Shown: piece after piece, positions 13,696-20,970 of the stretch
Layout of the letters: each line of letters opens with the position of its first letter
Position numbering within the stretch: position 1 is the stretch's first letter
DNA from: a virus
Reading direction: 5' to 3' (one strand)
IMG/VR virus record: IMGVR_UViG_3300021961_000730
Location: 1 to 21,587 of that record
DNA: 21,587 nucleotides
Position numbers and translations under genes: made by a program
The notes under the pieces: generated by a model
The model's input: only the letters and a program-made list of their open reading frames with translations
Databases searched by the model: none
What the model was told of the DNA's origin: nothing

Positions 13696-14852
13696 TGGCA
13701 CAGAGATTATTTTCAGGACAATACGGCCCACTTAGCCAAGTGGATACACGCCCCATCGTGCAGGCAGGTCAGGCATGGGGGCAAGCCATACAAGGCACAC
13801 TTGAGAACGTGGGCAAGGCTATTGAGAAGCACCAACTCAATAAGCAGTGGGAGGCAGCAGAACCTAAGTTGCAAGCATACGCTGACTCACTTAACCTGCC
13901 GCCAGATCAACGTGACATAATCATTAATTCAATCAAGAGGGATAAGGATGCGATGTCCAATGGTTATACTGCAATTACTAAAGCAGCAGAACAAGCGACT
14001 GCACAAAAGGGTGTTCAACTCGCTCAGCAGCAGATCCGCCAAACAATGGAAGATAGGAAGAATCAGCAATTAACACAAAAGATTTCCGACCTTGAGCAGT
14101 CTGCCTCTTTCTATATGTCGCAAGGTAAAGAAGTTCCTGAGTCTATACGTGAAGCGTTGTATCGCCACAACCTCAATAAAGGTGGATCACTTGAAGCAAG
14201 TGCTGGACGCATTATGCAAGGCTCACGGAATATCAAGCAAGCACAGGAGGTAGCAGAATTAAATAGGCAAGGCAAGAAAGCGGATATAGATTACAAGAAA
14301 GGACTTACTGGTGCTAATGCATTGCAAAGCACAATCAATCAAATGAAGCTGATGCAATCCTTGAATCCAAGCGTAAAGCCTTTCGTGGATCAATTAGAGA
14401 ATGCTCAAAAGGAATATGATGCGGTTGTTAATACTAAGTCTATTCCCGTAAAAGGTTATGGAACCTTTAGTCTTGCTGAGTTGAAAGCTCTTGAGAATGA
14501 GGATGAGAAGAAGTTCAAGAAGGTAATGAAGATTCTTCAAGACCCTAACACTAACACGAAATACCTAGAGGCTGTGGCGGCAGAACAGGAAATGGCTAGA
14601 CGCAACCAAGAGTTGATGGGTGGTATCAATGTTATGGTGGATATACCTGATGACAAGGATAGTGGTAGACCAGAGGATGCTCCCGCACCTACGCCTACTC
14701 CTCCTTCCTCCGTTCGCCCCCCTGCTGTTCCTTCACCTTATGCTCCAGTAATGCCGCCAGTGACTAATCGCCCACCTGCATTCCCTCCGCTACATAAGGA
14801 CTTAATGCAAAGTCCTCCAGTCGAGGGTCTTAAAAGCATGCTTAATCTATAA
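13695..14852 (+). CDS. Internal virion (ejection) protein 2
   Basis: A 385-aa protein that is almost wholly helical and Gln/Lys-rich through residue about 320 (AQKGVQLAQQQIRQTMEDRK; KISDLEQSASFYMSQGKE), then a Pro-rich tail (APAPTPTPPSSVRPPAVPSP onward) and a final short helix LKSMLNL. Long helices and a flexible tail fit a core or ejection protein that passes through the portal. It starts in the stop of gene 1 and ends in the start of gene 3 of the block (both TAATG). No enzymatic motif is seen. Confidence 0.62.
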   Translation: MAQRLFSGQYGPLSQVDTRPIVQAGQAWGQAIQGTLENVGKAIEKHQLNKQWEAAEPKLQAYADSLNLPPDQRDIIINSIKRDKDAMSNGYTAITKAAEQATAQKGVQLAQQQIRQTMEDRKNQQLTQKISDLEQSASFYMSQGKEVPESIREALYRHNLNKGGSLEASAGRIMQGSRNIKQAQEVAELNRQGKKADIDYKKGLTGANALQSTINQMKLMQSLNPSVKPFVDQLENAQKEYDAVVNTKSIPVKGYGTFSLAELKALENEDEKKFKKVMKILQDPNTNTKYLEAVAAEQEMARRNQELMGGINVMVDIPDDKDSGRPEDAPAPTPTPPSSVRPPAVPSPYAPVMPPVTNRPPAFPPLHKDLMQSPPVEGLKSMLNL

Positions 14853-17800
14853 TGGCAATTGAACAAGTCAGTCTTCAGGAAGCTCTCGAGAAGGGGTACA
14901 ATATTATTGGCCCCGTAGAGGCACAACGCACCACTGATCCAACATGGTTGGAAAACGCAACGCTAATCGCTGCCGAGGTCGCCCCTAGTATAGCGGGTGG
15001 TATCATTGGTTCGTTTGCTTCTCCTGCTGGTACAGCCGCAGGTGGGGCGATAGGTGCAGGCATTGGCAACCTTTGGGCACAGAACCTACGCAGGGATATG
15101 GGACTCTCTGAAGGTATCGGCAAGGGTGAGTTAATGGCTGCGATAGGTACGGGTGCAATCCCTCTTGGAAACCTCGCTAAAGCAGGCACAATGACTCGTG
15201 CTGCATTACGTGGTGCTCAAGGTAGTACGCTTGCTGGTGCTGAACTGTATGCCCGTACCATAATTGACGAAGGCAGAGCACCAACGCAGGACGAGGTAAA
15301 GAACGCACTGCTCTGGGGTGGAGTAATTGGCGGTGGGCTTGGATATGCAGAGGCAAAGTTCTTTAAGGATACTACGGGAGCCGACATCAAGAAAGATATG
15401 ACGCCCGATGAGGTGGATAAAGCTATTTCAATTAAAGATAGCTCAACCATTGAGGAAGCTACTGCAAAGAGGGAACAGCTACAAGATGTATTCTATGAAG
15501 AGTTCAATAAGCTAAAGCCCGAAGATTGGCAACAAGCAGTAGGAGGTAGTGACTTAAAGAAACTTGGTGCTGCTTTACGTAGTGAAGAATTAGGTGATCC
15601 CACTGGAGTGCGAAGGCGTAGTGATCTTGAGTTGCAAGCGTTAAGAGATCAATATCAGCAGCAAGAGAAAATTACTGTTAGGGATTTAATTCCAGAAAAA
15701 GTGAGGGGCATGTATAATGAGATGCAAGCTTTGCAGCAGGGCTTGAAGGAGCGTCAGGTTACAGCATGGGATGACATCAACAAAGATGCCGAGTTCCTTA
15801 ATGAGTTAGTGGATTACAGTTCACCTGCTGCTGTTGCACAAAAGAACCTTGGGACACAGCGTACAGCACAAGAGGGACAACCCACTACACCTACTCAACC
15901 AGGAATTGAATTACAACCCAACCTTGCGACAACCTTAAAGGATGCCATGACTGGTATCTCGGACGACCTCTCTAGTGACATAGGTAGACTGAGTCATGTC
16001 CAGAAGGAGATCGCTAAGTTGGAAGCGATTAAGGCAGATAAGTCGAGGGGCTTCACGAAGTATCATAAGCGGAAGCTTGCCGACCTTCGCAGTCAAGAGA
16101 ATGATGTCACAAGCAGCCTGCCATCAGACAACGCATTTGATGGATACACAGAACAATTTAATAAGATCCAAGCACTTGAGAAAGATGTAGATCAATTAGA
16201 CTACGCCATCCAACAAGCCCGACCCGAACAACGTGGAAAGATTGTTGATGAGCGTAACATGAAATTGAAGGAGTTAAGAAGTGCTAGACTGGATATTCCT
16301 AAAGAAGAGCAGGCAGCAAAAGATTTCTTCACCAGCAAGAAGTTCCAGCAGTATGTAGCTTCTGGTGCATTGAGTGCTGGAGGTGCAGCAGGATTGGCAC
16401 AAGCCATAGCGGGAGCCGAGGGCGATGAGGATAATCTGTACAAGGCAGACATGAGCCACATCTTCGGTATAGGACTACTGGCATTACTGGCAGGTGCTGC
16501 AACTAAGGGTAGATGGCGAGGCAGTGCAAAGAATGTCAATCGCCTAGAGAAGCCTAAGATCAAGAATGGTAAGATCGCCAGAGAGTCAGAGTCTCCTGAG
16601 ATGACGGAGAGTAAGGTTCAGCAAGGGCTACAAGATTTAGAGAAGGGAAGATATAGCAAGACTGCGGTATGGAAGGACGAGGCAAAGAAGCTAATCAGTA
16701 ACGCCATTGATCCACTCTCCCGTGTACTCAAGAACGTAGCTACTCCCATTGCGGAAGCTTTCAAGAAGCATGAGTACAGCGTAATCAATCGCCAAAGCGA
16801 ACTCAAGAAACGTGTTCACCGCTTCTGGGTTCCAATGCAGAACGTCCTTACCAAGAAGGGATTGCTTGCCGAGTTTAATACAGCCGCACGTAATCAAGAT
16901 TGGAAGTCCATTCAGAAGTATATGGACACTTACCACGCTGAGTTGAATGCCGAGATCAAGAAGGTTGCCAAGAAAGCTGGCGACAAGGATTGGCAGAGTG
17001 CTACATTTGATGGCAAGGTACGTGATGAGGCAAAGGATATCCTGGATGAGATCTTTGTAGAGGCACGAGAAGATGCCTCGATGGATATTGGATACATCAA
17101 CTCCTACATTCCCCGTCTACTTAAGAAGGGTGCTTACAAGCAGATGCGTAAGTACATGGATGAGAATGGTATGTCACAGGAGATCAATGATCTTGATCGG
17201 GCGTTGGAAGAATATGCAGCTCGTATGGATGTGCCAGTAGAAGCACTAAGTGACATGGAAAAGGTAGAGGTTGCTAGTCGAGTGCTAGGAACTAAACCTC
17301 GTGGCACAAAGACCAGTCACGAGAAGTCACGGGTATTTGAGCAGGTTGATGATAGGCTTGCAGACTTTTATGAGGATACTGTCACGAGTGTTAGCCACTA
17401 CATTGACTCTATGGTGGAGCGTATTGAGTCTCGTAAGTTCTTGGGACAGCAGGTCAGTAAGGCAAATGAACGTGCAGGCATTCGCACTGTTGATCCTGGT
17501 GGAGATGTATTGCAGAATATTAACGATAGATTTGCTGGAGTGGGTGCGAATGTACGCATTGACGATACACTTGCTGGAAAGCTTGCGGAAACTTTTGGGG
17601 ATAACTTTGGGGTAAAGAGTCAGGACGACTTGCGTAAACTTCAGTATGTAATCCAGAAGAGATTCAATGGGGAGTCTACCAATACAATCATCAACGACCT
17701 GAAGACCGCCAACTACTTCGGAACCATTGCCAACTTTGGCACAACCCTTACTCAGCTAATGGATCTAGTGAATGGGTTCTGGTTTGCGGGTGCTCCCAAT

Positions 17801-18718
17801 ATGATGAAGGCAGCACTCAACAAACAAAGGAGGGATTGGTTTAATGACATTGGGCTTGATCGCAATAACTCCATTGACTTCGGTGCTACATCAGGGGGAT
17901 TCAATAAAGCACTGGACAAGGTGCTGACCGCAACAGGGTTCAATCAATTAGATAAGTGGTCAAAGAATACATCACTCGAAGCACTGTATCAGAAGTTTCG
18001 CAAGAAGGCTAAGGCTAATCCTGATAAACTTAGAACAGAGTTGATTAGTAAGTACGGGGATGACGGCAAGCAGATGGTTGATGACCTGCTTGCTTACGAT
18101 GGTAGTGTTGCTAAGGATGCAGCACCCAAGAGTATTCAAAGCTTACTCTTCAGTGAGGCATCAGACTTCTTGCCACTAAGTAGACTAGAGATGCCAGGTA
18201 TGGCGACAGGTCCGATTGCTCCCATCTTCTACCAACTTAAAACCTACATGGTAAAGCAGGCAGACATCTATCGGGAGATTGCTAATGGTGATATTGCTAA
18301 AGGCTTTGAGTTAATGAAGCAAGGTAAGTTTGACCAGGCCGCAAAGAAGGCGGCTCCCGCTATGGGTAAACTTGCGGCTTATGGAGGATTGCTTGCGGCT
18401 GCTGGTATGCCCGTGGATATGGTGAAGGATTGGATGTATGGCAGACCTATTGAGATGGATGAGACTGTGCAGAACAACTTGCTTCGTATAGCCTTAATCA
18501 ATCGCTACCATGTATATAACGCCAAGCGTGAAGGCATTGGCAAGACTGCCCTAGAGTACATGATGCCTGCCACGACGATGCTTGACCGCACAAGTAAAGA
18601 TATGTGGGCGTTTGCATCAGGTGAAGATATTAAGGGTCACTCCTTACAGGGTACAATCCTTGACCTAGTGTATTGGCATCATGATATGCTTGGTGGTTAC
18701 GAGAAAGCTAATCGCTAA
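14852..18718 (+). CDS. Large internal virion (ejection) protein 3
   Basis: At 1288 aa this is the largest protein in the window. It has an N-terminal Gly/Ala-rich hydrophobic zone with glycine-zipper spacing (about residues 38-78: VAPSIAGGIIGSFASPAGTA, then AGGAIGAGIGNLW), a second hydrophobic zone near 505-550 (SAGGAAGLAQAIAG; IFGIGLLALLAGAA) and a third near 1170-1190 (KLAAYGGLLAAAGMPVDMV). Long charged helices lie between. This suits a protein injected into the host to form or line a trans-envelope channel, like T7 gp16-type proteins. I see no lysozyme-type or protease motif. It ends with a 4-base overlap against the opposite-strand gene. Confidence 0.7.
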   Translation: MAIEQVSLQEALEKGYNIIGPVEAQRTTDPTWLENATLIAAEVAPSIAGGIIGSFASPAGTAAGGAIGAGIGNLWAQNLRRDMGLSEGIGKGELMAAIGTGAIPLGNLAKAGTMTRAALRGAQGSTLAGAELYARTIIDEGRAPTQDEVKNALLWGGVIGGGLGYAEAKFFKDTTGADIKKDMTPDEVDKAISIKDSSTIEEATAKREQLQDVFYEEFNKLKPEDWQQAVGGSDLKKLGAALRSEELGDPTGVRRRSDLELQALRDQYQQQEKITVRDLIPEKVRGMYNEMQALQQGLKERQVTAWDDINKDAEFLNELVDYSSPAAVAQKNLGTQRTAQEGQPTTPTQPGIELQPNLATTLKDAMTGISDDLSSDIGRLSHVQKEIAKLEAIKADKSRGFTKYHKRKLADLRSQENDVTSSLPSDNAFDGYTEQFNKIQALEKDVDQLDYAIQQARPEQRGKIVDERNMKLKELRSARLDIPKEEQAAKDFFTSKKFQQYVASGALSAGGAAGLAQAIAGAEGDEDNLYKADMSHIFGIGLLALLAGAATKGRWRGSAKNVNRLEKPKIKNGKIARESESPEMTESKVQQGLQDLEKGRYSKTAVWKDEAKKLISNAIDPLSRVLKNVATPIAEAFKKHEYSVINRQSELKKRVHRFWVPMQNVLTKKGLLAEFNTAARNQDWKSIQKYMDTYHAELNAEIKKVAKKAGDKDWQSATFDGKVRDEAKDILDEIFVEAREDASMDIGYINSYIPRLLKKGAYKQMRKYMDENGMSQEINDLDRALEEYAARMDVPVEALSDMEKVEVASRVLGTKPRGTKTSHEKSRVFEQVDDRLADFYEDTVTSVSHYIDSMVERIESRKFLGQQVSKANERAGIRTVDPGGDVLQNINDRFAGVGANVRIDDTLAGKLAETFGDNFGVKSQDDLRKLQYVIQKRFNGESTNTIINDLKTANYFGTIANFGTTLTQLMDLVNGFWFAGAPNMMKAALNKQRRDWFNDIGLDRNNSIDFGATSGGFNKALDKVLTATGFNQLDKWSKNTSLEALYQKFRKKAKANPDKLRTELISKYGDDGKQMVDDLLAYDGSVAKDAAPKSIQSLLFSEASDFLPLSRLEMPGMATGPIAPIFYQLKTYMVKQADIYREIANGDIAKGFELMKQGKFDQAAKKAAPAMGKLAAYGGLLAAAGMPVDMVKDWMYGRPIEMDETVQNNLLRIALINRYHVYNAKREGIGKTALEYMMPATTMLDRTSKDMWAFASGEDIKGHSLQGTILDLVYWHHDMLGGYEKANR

Positions 18719-18942
18719 CATCCCCTGACTGCATGGATGTCTTCGATTTCTCTAATAATCTTATTGCCTCCCGCAGCAAACACCTCACCCGATTGGGAAT
18801 GGATGCTAAAATATTCCGCCCCGTCGATATTGAATGTGGGAGTAGGGAATGTTCCAGTAGGCCCGAAGTTCCCGTGAATGATGTAGAGTGCGGGTCCATT
18901 CTCTATCCTATAGGTTAGGGTTTGTGTGTAGGGTCTAGTCAT
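18715..18942 (-). CDS. Hypothetical protein, 75 aa
   Basis: The last gene of the - strand operon. The 75-aa chain starts MTRPYTQTLTYRIENG and has beta-like segments (ALYIIHGNFGPTGTFPTPTF; a FNIDGAEYFSIH block) and a C-terminal helix (GGNKIIREIEDIHAV). A GGGAGG sequence 10-15 bases upstream of the ATG is a fair ribosome binding site. An opposite-strand frame of 61 aa lies in the same place, but it has no ribosome binding site or partner. Not recognised. It begins two bases after the 47-aa gene stop and its own stop codon overlaps the ejection-protein stop. Confidence 0.5.
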   Translation of the reverse strand: MTRPYTQTLTYRIENGPALYIIHGNFGPTGTFPTPTFNIDGAEYFSIHSQSGEVFAAGGNKIIREIEDIHAVRGC

Positions 18943-18944
18943 AA

Positions 18945-19088
18945 TTATTCTTCCTCCCTTGGATTGAGTAGTTGGTAAGCGAGGTTTCCGAGGATACGCA
19001 TGAACTGTTCCCGTTCAAGAGGGTGTAGTTTGTCAGCGGGTTTCCATTTAAGGATCTCGTCTTGGATTTGTTTAAGTTCTGGTGTCAT
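18945..19088 (-). CDS. 47-aa helical protein
   Basis: The ATG at 19088 overlaps the TGA of the upstream gene (ATGA), and the stop lies at 18945, two bases before the next ATG. The sequence starts MTPELKQIQDEILKWKPADK and ends in REEE. It is highly charged and wholly helical with no membrane segment, and may form a small helix pair (LEREQFMRILGNLAYQLL). It fits exactly between its two neighbours. Function unknown; it may act with the diphosphohydrolase-like protein. Confidence 0.55.
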   Translation of the reverse strand: MTPELKQIQDEILKWKPADKLHPLEREQFMRILGNLAYQLLNPREEE

Positions 19089-19882
19089 GACTCGCCCTCC
19101 GTTACTTGTGTGAACTGGTCAAAACTACCTCCGAACGCCTCCAGTTCAGATTCATGCCACCTGTCTGTAAATGACGTACCATCGCTTATGTTGATTAACG
19201 CAAATTGAGTACTCATAAGGCAGCAGAGAAGATAAGTGTTGCCATAGCGTGTCCAACGTGTGCCGACTTGAGGCTCTGATTGTGTTGCTTTCTCCCTTTC
19301 GTTAAGTACGTCCAGCATAATCATGGCGGTGGCTCCTATATGTGCCCAGTGGGATCGTTGTGATTCTGGATCTAGTGCTTCACCATTCATCATGGCGGTG
19401 ACATGTCGTAGTATAGCCCCGTAGTAGGTGGAGTCTTGGATAGAGTCAGTATTGCCACGCCAATTATATACGCCATATTTGTCAGCACCGAGTTTGAGCA
19501 CATGTGCAATCTCCTGCATGGCGGCAGGTGGTAGTAGTTGCAGGGGTGGCTTGGTGGTGGATGCCTGTTGCTTAGGGTCGAGGTTCCCTAATTCGGGATG
19601 CTCACCTTCCCTATTTTGACGTTCCTTCCTCCACTGGTCTAGGTATCCATAGAAGTAGTTGCACTTGGATCGCCAGATGTCGTCAGGGCAAGAGCCTTGT
19701 GGGGACCATTCTAAATCTGACTCACAGATAAACCAGCACCCATGTGGCCCGCCTCCTTCATCCCATAGTATTGCGCCTTCTCGTTTTTGTATATCGCCAC
19801 CAATCTCATTTGGCAGCAAGGCGTACTCCTCTTGTGTAAGTGGTTCCAGTTTAAGTAGTGGGTTTTTCCATTCTGTGTTCAT
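19085..19882 (-). CDS. dATP/dGTP diphosphohydrolase-like (DUF5664) fusion protein
   Basis: A 265-aa protein with three parts. Residues 1-95 are a less common Trp/Cys-containing region (EGAILWDEGGGPHGCWFICE). Residues about 102-196 (KPPLQLLPPAAMQEIAHVLK, GADKYGVYNWRGN, AILRHVTAMMNGEALDPESQ, HWAHIGATAMIML) match the dATP/dGTP diphosphohydrolase N-terminal family (DUF5664, PF18909), whose phage members include nucleotide pyrophosphatases that feed modified-base pathways. Residues about 205-261 (VGTRWTRYGNTYLLC, FALINISDGTSFTDRW) match a small module repeated in other phage proteins. Coupled by ATGA overlaps on both sides. Activity in this fusion is inferred; many DUF5664 proteins are untested. 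Confidence 0.75.
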   Translation of the reverse strand: MNTEWKNPLLKLEPLTQEEYALLPNEIGGDIQKREGAILWDEGGGPHGCWFICESDLEWSPQGSCPDDIWRSKCNYFYGYLDQWRKERQNREGEHPELGNLDPKQQASTTKPPLQLLPPAAMQEIAHVLKLGADKYGVYNWRGNTDSIQDSTYYGAILRHVTAMMNGEALDPESQRSHWAHIGATAMIMLDVLNEREKATQSEPQVGTRWTRYGNTYLLCCLMSTQFALINISDGTSFTDRWHESELEAFGGSFDQFTQVTEGES

Positions 19883-20721
19883 AGTTCTTGTGTGTGTTGG
19901 TTTAGTCGTTGTTTAATCATTCCGTAATTATTTACACCTTCGGGGACTTTAATATCAGGATTTAGTATAAGTCGGTTTTTCTTAAATGGCTTGTAGTTTA
20001 CATGGTGATGCCACCGCCCATACTTTTTTGTTACTCTCGCAACATCTGGGTGCTGATCCACTAAGGATTGTGCGAACTCAAGGCGATTATTAGTTTCAGC
20101 GTAAACAGTGTCAGTGTTCCCGCCCTTCATCCTCATTGTCGTTACCTTGCCGCATAGAAACGCATTAAAAAGTATAGTGCATTCATTTAGCTTAAGAACC
20201 CTTAGTGATAAGTCTGTGTCCTCATTAAACCTGCCTCTCCATCGAAATGGCAAGTTATTGCGAATAAGAATACATGAGTAAATGCGTGTGTTTAAGTAGT
20301 ACGGAGGTACTGCATCGGTAGATTTACAAAAAGAATAGTAGTTCATTCCTGATAATCCAACATTAGTAAAGCGATCAGTGAAGTCTTCACATGCTCGAAA
20401 GGTGGAATCGCACCTTACCTCAAGCTTATCATTAAGATGCAACCGATTGAACGCCTCGATGTTATCGTCTAAAATCCAGTGCCGCTCATGCCCACGCCTT
20501 ATACTGTCCTCCCACACCCAGTTTCGAGCGGGTATTGAGCCTTGGCCTAAGTTTGAAAATGGCAAGTCCACAAGCTTTGATTCGTCTATGCTTTTAGCAT
20601 ACTCTATGTGCTCCTGTGGCTCAATAACCACCTTATAACTCACGCCCATTCGATCCAGCGAGCGAGCTGTAATGCAGTTACTTGGTCGCCCTTTTGAAAT
20701 TATATAGACTGGGTATTTCAT
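19879..20721 (-). CDS. TET-associated glycosyltransferase (TAGT)
   Basis: A 280-aa protein. ATG at 20721 (MKYPVYIISKGR) is chosen over the frame's earlier start at 20775 because it overlaps the upstream TGA (ATGA) and fits the family's N-terminus. Motifs in order: YPVYIISKGR (3-12), a GQGSIPARNWVWE stretch (59-71), the acidic HWILDDNI (81-88) that likely binds metal and nucleotide-sugar, TRIYSCILI (145-153), the WRGRFNEDTDLSLR block (161-174) and MKGGNTD (198-204). This is the pattern of TAGT proteins, encoded by phages with TET/JBP dioxygenases and linked to glycosylation of 5-hydroxymethylcytosine in DNA. Sugar and exact product are unknown. A TET gene is expected elsewhere in the genome. 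Confidence 0.85.
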   Translation of the reverse strand: MKYPVYIISKGRPSNCITARSLDRMGVSYKVVIEPQEHIEYAKSIDESKLVDLPFSNLGQGSIPARNWVWEDSIRRGHERHWILDDNIEAFNRLHLNDKLEVRCDSTFRACEDFTDRFTNVGLSGMNYYSFCKSTDAVPPYYLNTRIYSCILIRNNLPFRWRGRFNEDTDLSLRVLKLNECTILFNAFLCGKVTTMRMKGGNTDTVYAETNNRLEFAQSLVDQHPDVARVTKKYGRWHHHVNYKPFKKNRLILNPDIKVPEGVNNYGMIKQRLNQHTQEL

Positions 20722-20948
20722 TCCTTTACCCATACCTCTTTGCACTCCCTTCGATGCGGCTTGAATGGATGCCATGTGCTTTGCGTTAAGTGTGTTAGCT
20801 TTTGACCAATCATTTCAGAAAACTCCTGTAAGTCTTCTTCACTCTCAAATCGAAAGATAATCTTAGCGTAAGGCTCTTGCTTAGTCTGGATAAACTCTGG
20901 CATTCCTTCCCAGAAGTCTTCGTCCTGTATAAAACTCTCCTGCTTCAT
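20718..20948 (-). CDS. Small conserved protein next to TAGT
   Basis: A 76-aa acidic protein: an N-terminal helix (DEDFWEGMPEFIQTKQEP), a strand and helix block (YAKIIFRFESEEDLQEFSEM) and a loop near the end (GQKLTHLTQSTWHPFKP). The alternating strand-helix order suggests a small alpha/beta fold of ferredoxin-like size. Proteins with this MPEF...FESEEDLQEF...IGQKLT layout recur beside TAGT genes in phage genomes as far as I remember. AAAGGAC sits upstream of ATG 20948, and the stop overlaps TAGT's start. It may be a TAGT partner, or bind DNA or the modified base; this is inference. Confidence 0.65.
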   Translation of the reverse strand: MKQESFIQDEDFWEGMPEFIQTKQEPYAKIIFRFESEEDLQEFSEMIGQKLTHLTQSTWHPFKPHRRECKEVWVKE

Positions 20949-20970
20949 TCTTGTCCTTTCAAGTCGTTGG

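Noticed and set aside
16201-16563. 120-aa - strand frame within the ejection protein gene
   Set aside because: An antisense shadow with no ribosome binding site; the + strand frame is continuous and clearly coding.
18733-18918. 61-aa + strand frame opposite the 75-aa gene
   Set aside because: No ribosome binding site or neighbour; the - strand frame continues the coupled operon and has better coding character.
20722-20775. Longer TAGT start at 20775
   Set aside because: It would overlap the 76-aa gene by 58 bases and add residues that do not fit the family; ATG at 20721 couples by ATGA.
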